Of a DNA stretch of 37,333 nucleotides, positions 1-5,910 are shown in pieces; the stretch's first letter is position 1; every line of letters begins with the position of its first letter. The notes beneath the pieces were generated by a model. It searched no databases, was not told where the DNA came from, and was given only the letters and a program-made list of their open reading frames with translations. Origin of the DNA: Corynebacterium sputi DSM 45148 (GTDB lineage: Bacteria > Actinomycetota > Actinomycetes > Mycobacteriales > Mycobacteriaceae); NCBI RefSeq assembly GCF_000427865.1, contig NZ_ATYV01000025.1, forward strand, positions 1 through 37,333, given 5' to 3'. A program made the position numbers and the translations under genes.

Positions 1-2
1 CC

Positions 3-386
3 AACCCCGCCGCCGGCGGGCCCACCGATACCGAGAATCTGCAGGCCTTGTGCCAGCGGCACCACAACCTCAAGACCGACAAGCTCTTCGATGTCATCCG
101 GTATTCCGATGGCCGCACCGTGTGGTCCTCTGGCGCTGATGGAACCTCGGCGACGACATATCCGGCCGGACCTGCCAATGGTCCGGGTCGGGTGAGTGTG
201 TCGGCGCGGCTTCGTCGTCGATCTGCTCGGGTGCGTGACTACAACGAACAGCGCATGGGCGGGGCGGACCCGCCGAAGGAGGAGGGACCGCCGCCATGGG
301 AGGAGCCACCACAGCAGGACCGCAAGGCACTGCCTCCGGGCAAGTCCGCCGGTCCGCCTGACCCAGACCAGAACGAGGGGGCGTGA
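3..386 (+). CDS. HNH endonuclease-type protein, C-terminal part (5' truncated by window)
   Basis: The reading frame is open from base 3, so the gene starts before the window and only its last 127 codons are seen. The visible N-terminal part contains LCQRHHNLKTDKLF, the second half of an HNH nuclease motif (Cys-x2-His-His-N-x2-K). This is typical of the DUF222/13E12-repeat HNH proteins that occur in many copies in corynebacteria and mycobacteria. The rest is a Pro/Gly/Arg-rich, probably disordered tail ending in an acidic peptide. The ATG-like start suggested by codon 48 is an internal TTG (Leu) and is not the real start. The actual role of these proteins is not well established; nuclease activity is inferred from the motif. 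Confidence 0.75.
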   Translation, partial: NPAAGGPTDTENLQALCQRHHNLKTDKLFDVIRYSDGRTVWSSGADGTSATTYPAGPANGPGRVSVSARLRRRSARVRDYNEQRMGGADPPKEEGPPPWEEPPQQDRKALPPGKSAGPPDPDQNEGA

Positions 387-434
387 GTGATTGGACCACC
401 AAGCAGGTGCACCGATCACCCATGCCCCGGTGGG

Positions 435-968
435 TTAGGAGTTGCCCATTTTTGCGTCGTCACGAGAACCGGAGGTCCAGTCCTTGATCCACTCCGGGAC
501 TACGAGGTCGTCAGGGAATCCACCGACGAGGTTGTCCAACTCTTCGACCGACACCGAGCCGCCCTCCTTCTTCAGGAAGCGAATGCGGATAAAGGCACGG
601 GCATATACCTCATCTTTGGAGGTGAATGTCTGCTCGGCGTAAATCCAGCGATCGTCGACGCCAACGACACGGGAGCGGACCTCGTATTTCTGGAGGGGTT
701 TGAGAGAGCGTCGATAATTGATCGTCTGACCGGCCACCACCGGGTACCAGCCCTTGGCTTGGAGCTGGTCCCAGAATCCGGAACGTCCAAGGAGGTCCAG
801 GCGACCAAGGTCCATGACCGCGAGGTAGCGGCTATTGGTCATGTGGCGGAAGATGTCGCAGTCATTCGGGAGAACGCGGAACTGTGTGACCGCGGTGTCC
901 CACAAAGTGATGCGGTCTTTCGTGCGGTTTCGCAGTTTCAACTGCAGCAGGCGCAGGTACAGGTTCAT
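435..968 (-). CDS. Acyl-CoA thioesterase-like hotdog protein (THEM6/4HBT type)
   Basis: This 177-residue protein looks like a single hotdog-fold thioesterase domain. The N-terminal part holds a pattern close to NDCDIFRHMTNSRYLAVMD (about residues 34-52), which resembles the active-site region of 4HBT/THEM6-like proteins, where an Asn/Asp and a His-Met-Thr-Asn stretch line the acyl-CoA site. Later segments (GWYPVVAGQTINYRRSLKP and the YAEQTF strand) fit the usual beta-strands. It probably hydrolyses acyl-CoA or a related thioester in the cytoplasm; the substrate is not evident. The ATG at 968 is preceded by GAGGAG with a five-base spacer, a strong ribosome binding site. It is on its own transcription unit, separated by 112 bases from thiE upstream. 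Confidence 0.75.
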   Translation of the reverse strand: MNLYLRLLQLKLRNRTKDRITLWDTAVTQFRVLPNDCDIFRHMTNSRYLAVMDLGRLDLLGRSGFWDQLQAKGWYPVVAGQTINYRRSLKPLQKYEVRSRVVGVDDRWIYAEQTFTSKDEVYARAFIRIRFLKKEGGSVSVEELDNLVGGFPDDLVVPEWIKDWTSGSRDDAKMGNS

Positions 969-1010
969 GCAGGCTCCTCGGCGGCAGGCCGAGTTGCTGG
1001 CCCAACACCG

Positions 1011-1039
1011 CTCATAGAATGAATAAATTCATACCAAGA
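1011..1039 (-). promoter_or_regulatory. Possible promoter/operator region of the thioesterase gene
   Basis: The 112-base gap between thiE and the thioesterase gene contains an AT-rich patch, unusual here. On the minus strand it holds a possible -10 element TATGAG (1016 to 1011). Inside it lies an inverted repeat ATGAAT-AA-ATTCAT (1019-1032). No good -35 hexamer is visible at standard spacing, so the promoter call is weak. Confidence 0.3.
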
Positions 1040-1080
1040 CTAACGACGTCTCATCCCACGCCCAATTCAGACAGCCGCGG

Positions 1081-1761
1081 TCAGTGGAAACACCGAACCA
1101 GTTTGGCTGCCGCATCGGCGGGATCCTTTGCAGACGCGATGGCTGACACCACCGCCGCCTGGTGGACTCCGGCGGCAGCAAGTGGAGCAAGATCGGCCGT
1201 CGTGATCCCGCCGATGGCAACCACCGGCACCGGAGAAAGCCTCACGTAATCAGCCATGCCGTCAACACCGAGACCGCCGGGTGTCCCGGACTTGGTGGCA
1301 GTCTCTCGGAACTGCACGCCGATCTGGTCGACGGTTCCGGTGGGAAGGGCGAGAAGGGCGTCGAGATCAGCTTGGGTGGTGGCGGAGAGGCCGAGGACGG
1401 CGTCATTGCCGATGAGTCGGCGGACGGTCTCGACCGGAAGATCGGTCTGGCCAACATGGACGCCATCGACGACTGTGCCGAGGTCACGGGCCGCGAGGAA
1501 CACATCGATGCGATCATTGACGACGAGGAGCGCAGAACCAGGCGAAGCGGCGATCTCTTCGGCACACTTAGCGACGAGATCGAGGACGGGTCCTGCATCA
1601 GCGTTCTTCCAGCGCACCTGAACCATCGTTACGCCGGCGTCGACGGCGGCGCGGACGTATCTGGCAGTGGCGTCGATAGGGTCAGCTCTGGTCACGGAGA
1701 CCGTCTGGTCAGGATCGGTGACGAAGTAGATGCCGCGTACGTCGGCGGTGCGTGAGGTCAC
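1081..1761 (-). CDS. thiE: Thiamine-phosphate synthase ThiE
   Basis: The 226-residue protein is a TIM-barrel thiamine-phosphate synthase, which joins HMP-diphosphate and thiazole phosphate to give thiamine monophosphate. Visible family signatures are YFVTDP near the N-terminus, VQVRWKN in place of the usual VQLR-x-K, VNDR, DGVHVGQTDLP (substrate loop), GLSATT, and VVAIGGI near the C-terminus for phosphate binding. The usual G-x-GP-x-x-x-T-x-TK loop is present in a shortened form, IGVQFRETATK: the final T-x-TK is kept, but the GP pair is missing. The GTG start at 1761 overlaps the thiM stop (GTGA), so translation is coupled to thiM. Length is normal for the family. Confidence 0.9.
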   Translation of the reverse strand: MTSRTADVRGIYFVTDPDQTVSVTRADPIDATARYVRAAVDAGVTMVQVRWKNADAGPVLDLVAKCAEEIAASPGSALLVVNDRIDVFLAARDLGTVVDGVHVGQTDLPVETVRRLIGNDAVLGLSATTQADLDALLALPTGTVDQIGVQFRETATKSGTPGGLGVDGMADYVRLSPVPVVAIGGITTADLAPLAAAGVHQAAVVSAIASAKDPADAAAKLVRCFH

Positions 1762-2579
1762 CGGAACTGAGCCCGCTTTCGGATGTCGTCGGCGGTCATG
1801 GAGTACAGCGCATCGAGGAACTGCGGACTAAACGTGCCTGGGCCGTGGGAATTCTCCGCCGCGAGGTCTGCGGCGACGGTGTAGGCGGAAGCTCCCGCAG
1901 CAACTGATTCAAGCATCCCGACGCCCCGATCAACTCCCACCGACACGAACGCACCGAGATACGCGCCCAGTGCACAGCCACCACCGGTGACCTTGGTCAA
2001 AAGGTCCGAACCGTTAGCGGCTCGGATCGTGCTTTCGGCATCGACGATCAGATCAACTTCGCCAGAGACTGCGACTACGCCGCCGGTCTTGGCCGCGAGG
2101 GATCGTGCGGATTCTGCAGCAGCGTCGACACTCTGCGCGGAGTCGACCCCTTTTCCACCAGTGCCTCCGGCCAGTCCGATGATCTCCGAGGCATTGCCGC
2201 GGATGACCGTGGGGGCACGATCGAGGAACTCGAAAGCCAGGGCACTTCGTACGGGCAGGCCACCGACCCCAATGGGGTCGAGTACCCAGATGCCACCGGA
2301 TTCGGTGAGAGCCGACACTACCTCTCGCATACCGACGATCTGATCCCCATTAATCGTCCCCAAGTTCACGAGGGTGGCATCGGCAATACCGGAGAAAAGC
2401 CCGGCCTCGCCCTCCACGTCGACCATTGCGACGGTGGCACCGGAGGCCAAAACTACGTTCGCGGTGAAGTTCTGCGTGACGGTGTTGGTCAAGCACTGGA
2501 CGAGCGGGCTCTCTTCACGGAGTGCCTCGACCAGTGTGGCGGTGATGTCTATCTGTGCGTCAGCGTGTGTGTCTGTCAT
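1758..2579 (-). CDS. thiM: Hydroxyethylthiazole kinase ThiM
   Basis: The 273-residue protein is a ribokinase-like hydroxyethylthiazole kinase that phosphorylates the thiazole moiety for thiamine salvage. Signatures: PLVQCLTNTVTQNFTANVVL near the N-terminus, WVLDPIGVGGLPVRS, VIRGNASEI, and KVTGGGCALGAYLGAF, the anion hole and catalytic Cys region typical of ThiM (TGxGC; here TGGGC). A longer frame extends upstream to 2735 but would run inside the nucleosidase gene. I chose the ATG at 2579 because it has GAGGAG with a five-base spacer and a normal N-terminus. It lies 11 bases after the nucleosidase stop and overlaps thiE by four bases, so the three genes form one operon. Confidence 0.93.
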   Translation of the reverse strand: MTDTHADAQIDITATLVEALREESPLVQCLTNTVTQNFTANVVLASGATVAMVDVEGEAGLFSGIADATLVNLGTINGDQIVGMREVVSALTESGGIWVLDPIGVGGLPVRSALAFEFLDRAPTVIRGNASEIIGLAGGTGGKGVDSAQSVDAAAESARSLAAKTGGVVAVSGEVDLIVDAESTIRAANGSDLLTKVTGGGCALGAYLGAFVSVGVDRGVGMLESVAAGASAYTVAADLAAENSHGPGTFSPQFLDALYSMTADDIRKRAQFR

Positions 2580-2590
2580 GGTGTTCTCCT

Positions 2591-3175
2591 CTACCTGCTC
2601 TCCACGAGCCACTGTCCCAGGATCCGGGAGCATTCCTCCACTCCGGAGACCCATAGTTTCCCGGCGCCGTCGCCGGCTGAGTCGGAGACGAGTTTCACCA
2701 GATCCACCGGGATCCCGCGGCGGGTGGCAATCCACGCGATGGCGTAACCCTCCATGTCGACTAGTTCTGCGGAGGCAGCTAGTCGAGCCCTAGTGACTGG
2801 GTCATTGACGAAGATGTCGCCGGTGGCGAGGCGAAGGCCGGGGGCGTCGTGAAGTGGGATGGTTGGATAGGCAGTTTCTCCGGTGAGTTTCTTCACGTCC
2901 GAATGCGAGAAATCGTGGAGCTCCACTGAGGTGACGCGGTGGACTCCATTGACGCCGTCGACCAAAGCGCCGGCGGTGCCAAGGTTCACGATCCGCTCGG
3001 GAGCGGGCCCGGATGCGAGGGTCGCAGTGAGCGCTTCTGCAGTGCGCAACCGGCCAATTCCGGTCAGCAGAATTGGCAAATCGGTCTGCAAGTGTTCGGC
3101 TTCCTCAGCCGTGGCGACGACAAGCAGCGGCGCCTCTGGATCGACGTCGCCCCGCAACAGTGTTTCCGTGATCAT
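2591..3175 (-). CDS. Nucleosidase of the PNP/MTA-SAH nucleosidase superfamily
   Basis: This is a short (194 residue) member of the purine nucleoside phosphorylase/MTA-SAH nucleosidase superfamily. Visible signatures are LLTGIGRLRTAEAL and IVNLGTAGAL near the N-terminus, LATGDIFVN in the middle, VDMEGYAIAW (substrate ribose-binding Met-Glu), and KLVSDSAGD, whose Asp is the expected catalytic acid. It probably cleaves 5'-methylthioadenosine, S-adenosylhomocysteine or a similar nucleoside, but the substrate cannot be read from sequence. It is the first gene of the operon nucleosidase-thiM-thiE. The ATG at 3175 is preceded by a weak GGGG; a GTG at 3184 would add three residues and cannot be excluded. 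It is shorter than classic MtnN (about 230 residues). Confidence 0.8.
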   Translation of the reverse strand: MITETLLRGDVDPEAPLLVVATAEEAEHLQTDLPILLTGIGRLRTAEALTATLASGPAPERIVNLGTAGALVDGVNGVHRVTSVELHDFSHSDVKKLTGETAYPTIPLHDAPGLRLATGDIFVNDPVTRARLAASAELVDMEGYAIAWIATRRGIPVDLVKLVSDSAGDGAGKLWVSGVEECSRILGQWLVESR

Positions 3176-3194
3176 CGACCCCACAGTAATCGGA

Positions 3195-3208
3195 CGTACA
3201 TACGTACG
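3195..3208. promoter_or_regulatory. Near-perfect palindrome between divergent genes
   Basis: The short divergent gap between the nucleosidase operon and the coiled-coil gene holds CGTACATACGTACG, a palindrome with one mismatched pair. Its position suits an operator or a promoter element for either gene. No regulator family can be named from it. Confidence 0.25.
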
Positions 3209-3225
3209 GTCAGTAGGATGAAGAT

Positions 3226-3915
3226 GTGATTTTCCAATCCGACAACAATCGATCGAGCCGCGCCTCCGAAGCCGAGCGCAAGGCTTCGGAACTGGTCCGC
3301 GGTGTCCTCGCGCGCGAAGAGCAGGTCCGCAACAACATCGCGTCGGAGTACGTCGATCCGTGGGAGATGCGCTACATCATCGACGAAACGATCACCCGCG
3401 GTCCGATCGCAGACTGGCGCCATGAAGCAGTGCGAGCCAGTCGGCTCATTCGCCGGTATTCCATTCAGTCGGGGTATCGGGAAAAGCTCCGGGACGTCGA
3501 GAAGCGAATTGATGCCATCCTTCTGATGGCCGAATCTCTCGAGGAATCGTGGGACGCCGCTGCGGCGTCCTCAAAGAGGCTTTCCGACGCCGAAGCCCGC
3601 GACGCCGACGCCTTCGAGCGCGAGCGACGCACACAAAACGACGCAGAGGAGGCACGCCGTATCCGCGATGAGAAGCGCGAACAGCGCCGACGCGACTTCC
3701 AGAGGAAAGTGGAGAACATCGCCTCTGACACCATCGACCGCACCCGTGAGGTCGGCGGTGGGGTCCTGCGGCGGTCCATCGATGTGGGTCGTGACGCCCT
3801 AGACAAGATGCCAAGCCTGCGCGACCTGCCGCGCAAGGGCGATGACCACCCACGGGAAGTCCGCAAGGCCGAAGCCCGTGACCTGCGCAAAGAACCGCCA
3901 CTACCGGAAGACTAA
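3226..3915 (+). CDS. Highly charged coiled-coil protein of unknown function
   Basis: This 229-residue protein has no signal peptide and no membrane segment. About residues 80-170 are dominated by Glu, Arg, Asp and Ala, with heptad-like spacing that predicts a long coiled coil (for example the run RRIRDEKREQRRRDFQRK). The N-terminal third (VRNNIASEYVDPWEMRYIIDE) looks folded. The C-terminus is rich in Arg/Glu/Pro and probably disordered. I do not recognise the family. The start is GTG at 3226, preceded by AGGATGAAG. The HAD phosphatase starts 12 bases after its stop, so the two are probably cotranscribed. Confidence 0.7.
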   Translation: MIFQSDNNRSSRASEAERKASELVRGVLAREEQVRNNIASEYVDPWEMRYIIDETITRGPIADWRHEAVRASRLIRRYSIQSGYREKLRDVEKRIDAILLMAESLEESWDAAAASSKRLSDAEARDADAFERERRTQNDAEEARRIRDEKREQRRRDFQRKVENIASDTIDRTREVGGGVLRRSIDVGRDALDKMPSLRDLPRKGDDHPREVRKAEARDLRKEPPLPED

Positions 3916-3927
3916 GCGAGAACCAGC

Positions 3928-4779
3928 TTGACTGACACACACCTGTCCGAACCCACCTTCCCCGATTCCGCGGACTTACCGGAGCACATTGACCTGGTGG
4001 TCGTGGACATGGACGGCACGCTTCTCGACGGAGATGGCAACCTCCCCTCGGGACTTCAGGACCTGCTGGAGCAGCTGCGCGATAATGGCACGTCCTTCGT
4101 TCCTGCCAGCGGCCGTCAGCTCGCTACGCTGCGCAATCTGTTCGCAGGCCTCGATCCGACGCCGGACACATTCCTCGCGGAGAATGGCGCCGTCATCGCC
4201 GACGGTGACTCGACGATTGTCGCTGACTCCATGGACCAGGCGGTGGTGGATCGCATCATCGATACGGTTCGCGATTCAGGCCTGGACAACGGACTGGTGG
4301 TCTGCCACCCGGACCGCGCATACGTCGAGCGTTCCGATGAGGCGTTCCTCAAGGAGGTCGGCAAGTACTACCACGAGCACACGGTGGTGGAGGATCTGCA
4401 TGGTGTGGAGGGGGACGTCGTAAAGCTTGCGATCTTTGACGTCGACGACGCAGAGACCTCCACCTGGCCGGTGCTGCGCGAGGCTGCGAAGCCGGAGCTG
4501 CGCCCAGCGCTGTCCGGTGCGCATTGGGTCGATGTCATGATGCCGTCGGTCGACAAGGGCAAGTCGCTACGCAAGCTCGCTGAGCACCGCGGAATCAACA
4601 TGGATGGTGTCGTTGTATTTGGCGACTACCTCAATGACCTGCAGATGATCGAAGCCGGCGGCTTGTCCTTCGCGATGGCGAATGGGCACGGTGACATCAT
4701 CGCCGCAGCCGACTACGTCGCGCCGGCGAACACCGAAAATGGTGTCGTCACCACGACGAAGCGACTGATTAGCGAATAG
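3928..4779 (+). CDS. HAD-superfamily hydrolase, Cof type
   Basis: The 283-residue protein carries all four HAD motifs: DMDGTLLD (motif I, about residue 27, with nucleophile and acid Asp), PASGRQ (motif II, Ser), the Lys of DKGKSL (motif III), and GDYLNDLQM (motif IV). The large cap between motifs II and III puts it in the Cof/IIB class, which usually dephosphorylates sugar phosphates, nucleotides or flavin/pyridoxal phosphates in the cytoplasm. The substrate is unknown. GDYLND replaces the more common GDxxND, which keeps the key Asp residues. The start is a TTG at 3928, 12 bases after the upstream gene and with only a weak AGCGAGA ahead of it. It is convergent with ribM, only six bases apart. 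Confidence 0.85.
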   Translation: MTDTHLSEPTFPDSADLPEHIDLVVVDMDGTLLDGDGNLPSGLQDLLEQLRDNGTSFVPASGRQLATLRNLFAGLDPTPDTFLAENGAVIADGDSTIVADSMDQAVVDRIIDTVRDSGLDNGLVVCHPDRAYVERSDEAFLKEVGKYYHEHTVVEDLHGVEGDVVKLAIFDVDDAETSTWPVLREAAKPELRPALSGAHWVDVMMPSVDKGKSLRKLAEHRGINMDGVVVFGDYLNDLQMIEAGGLSFAMANGHGDIIAAADYVAPANTENGVVTTTKRLISE

Positions 4780-4785
4780 CCTCGA

Positions 4786-5484
4786 TCAGGCGCTCACGTG
4801 CTCCGGTTCCCGCACTTCGGAAGTGGGTACCGGAGCATCGTCATTTTTCTGCATCCGGGCCCACGTGATGAAGCCGTAGGTCACAAAGACGCCGTAGACC
4901 AGGTACAACACCGCTGACGGGTAGTACCCGCCGGCCCACAGCAGCGGCACGCCGACGATGTCGACGGCGATCCAGATCAGCCAGAACTCGGTCCAGCCGC
5001 GGGCCATGCCCCAGGTCGCCAGTGCAGAGCCGACGAAGATCCATGCGTCAGCCCACGGGCCCCACGAGCCGAGTGCCGTGAAGATCCACGCAAAGAGAAC
5101 CGTGCCGCCGACTGCCAGTGCCAGTAGCAGGAGTCGTTCCTTGCCAGTGGCCCAGCGAGGCTGGAAGGCCGCTTCGCCTTCACCAGCGGTGGCGCGCAGT
5201 CGTGCCCACCGCCACCAGCCATAGACGCTGATGGACAGGAACATCACCTGCCGGCCGGCCTGTCCATACAGGTCAAGGTCTTGCGGGGTATTGAATACGC
5301 CACCGAGAAACACGGTGAACAGGAGTATGTTGCCGGCGATGCCGACGGGCCAGGCCCACACGACACGTTTGAGTCCGGCGTACGCGAAGACAAGGCCAAA
5401 GCCGTTGCCGATAATTTCACGCCAGAGAATGGGGACGCCATTGATGTCCCATTGAGCGTCCAAAAGTTTGATGAGAAGGTCCAC
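4786..5484 (-). CDS. ribM: Riboflavin transporter RibM (PnuX), PnuC family
   Basis: The 232-residue integral membrane protein belongs to the PnuC family: about seven hydrophobic helices, conserved WxxNxxGNxxGxxx-like and WxxW patterns (VYGWWRWARL; WLIWIAVDIVGVPLLW). PnuC itself moves nicotinamide riboside, but the mRNA leader here is an FMN riboswitch, and PnuX/RibM with that leader is a known riboflavin importer in Corynebacterium and Streptomyces. Hence I assign riboflavin uptake. The frame extends further upstream but runs into the riboswitch. The GTG at 5484 is preceded by AAGGAG with a six-base spacer and gives the standard N-terminus VDLLIKLLDAQWDING. Expression is expected to fall when FMN is high. 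Confidence 0.9.
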   Translation of the reverse strand: MDLLIKLLDAQWDINGVPILWREIIGNGFGLVFAYAGLKRVVWAWPVGIAGNILLFTVFLGGVFNTPQDLDLYGQAGRQVMFLSISVYGWWRWARLRATAGEGEAAFQPRWATGKERLLLLALAVGGTVLFAWIFTALGSWGPWADAWIFVGSALATWGMARGWTEFWLIWIAVDIVGVPLLWAGGYYPSAVLYLVYGVFVTYGFITWARMQKNDDAPVPTSEVREPEHVSA

Positions 5485-5553
5485 GGTGGCTCCTTGGTTC
5501 GGAAGATTCTTCGTGGTCCTCCGGGCAGCCCGTGGCATATGCGACAACGACGA

Positions 5554-5597
5554 CCGGACCCCAAAAGGGTTCGGCCACGCTACCGCGCATAACGCGG
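5554..5597 (-). other. Putative expression-platform hairpins of the ribM leader
   Basis: Directly downstream of the riboswitch aptamer, the minus-strand leader can form CCGCG-TTATG-CGCGG (5597 to 5583) and a second hairpin with a TTTT loop flanked by CCGAACCC and GGGGTCCGG (5574 to 5554, one mismatch). There is no clear T-tract after either, so control may be by Rho or by translation rather than a simple intrinsic terminator. This is inference. Confidence 0.35.
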
Positions 5598-5598
5598 G

Positions 5599-5740
5599 GT
5601 TCTCTTCACTCCGGACTATGACCGTCGGCCCAGGAATCACACCTGGTCTGCTTGTCCCCTCTCCTTGCGGTGAGGGCGCTCGCGGGCTCAGCACTGTCGT
5701 GCATTACCGCCGGTGGGGAATTTCGCCCCGCCCTGAGAAC
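5599..5740 (-). ncRNA. FMN riboswitch (RFN element) in the ribM leader
   Basis: Read on the minus strand, this leader contains the conserved RFN blocks in order: AGGGCGGGGCGAAATTCCCC, then ACCGGCGGTAATGC, then GAGCCCGCGAGC, then GATTCCTGGGCCGACGGTC, then ATAGTCCGGAGTGAAGAGAA. The outer stem P1 is visible as GTTCTC (5740-5735) pairing with GAGAAC (5604-5599). This is an essentially complete FMN aptamer, about 115 bases upstream of the ribM GTG. Known biology: FMN binding reduces expression of the downstream riboflavin gene. Confidence 0.95.
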
Positions 5741-5841
5741 TGAATCTGACTGTAGCACCGCCGGATCTAACCGGAAAGAGTTTCGACTGAGCCGAATGAA
5801 TTCCAGTGTTGGCAGACGCAACTTGCACGCCGATTGAAGTT

Positions 5842-5858
5842 TTGCACGGTGACTGCAA
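5842..5858. promoter_or_regulatory. Candidate TetR operator TTGCA-N7-TGCAA
   Basis: This inverted repeat lies 52 to 68 bases before the MMPL exporter start. Its right arm falls where the -35 of the promoter would be, since a good -10 (TATAAC, 5876-5881) lies 17 bases downstream. The operon encodes a TetR regulator, so autoregulation at this site is plausible. A second TTGCAC lies at 5823. Operator identity is inference. Confidence 0.4.
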
Positions 5859-5875
5859 TACTTTGCCCGTCGCTC

Positions 5876-5881
5876 TATAAC
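5876..5881 (+). promoter_or_regulatory. Probable -10 element of the MMPL operon promoter
   Basis: TATAAC matches the corynebacterial TANAAT-type -10 well. The corresponding -35 region (CTGCAA) is weak and overlaps the inverted repeat, as expected of a regulated promoter. The exporter ATG follows 30 bases later, with AGAAAGG as ribosome binding site. Confidence 0.5.
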
Positions 5882-5910
5882 TATTTTCAGATGGAAGAAA
5901 GGCTGCCTCC

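Noticed and set aside
1162..1755. Plus-strand frame of 197 codons over thiE
   Set aside because: It is antisense to thiE, which has clear family motifs and a coupled start.
3176..3225. TPP riboswitch before the thi operon
   Set aside because: The divergent gap is about 40 bases, too short, and has none of the TPP aptamer blocks.
4786..5484. Nicotinamide riboside transporter PnuC
   Set aside because: The FMN riboswitch in the leader makes riboflavin the better substrate call.
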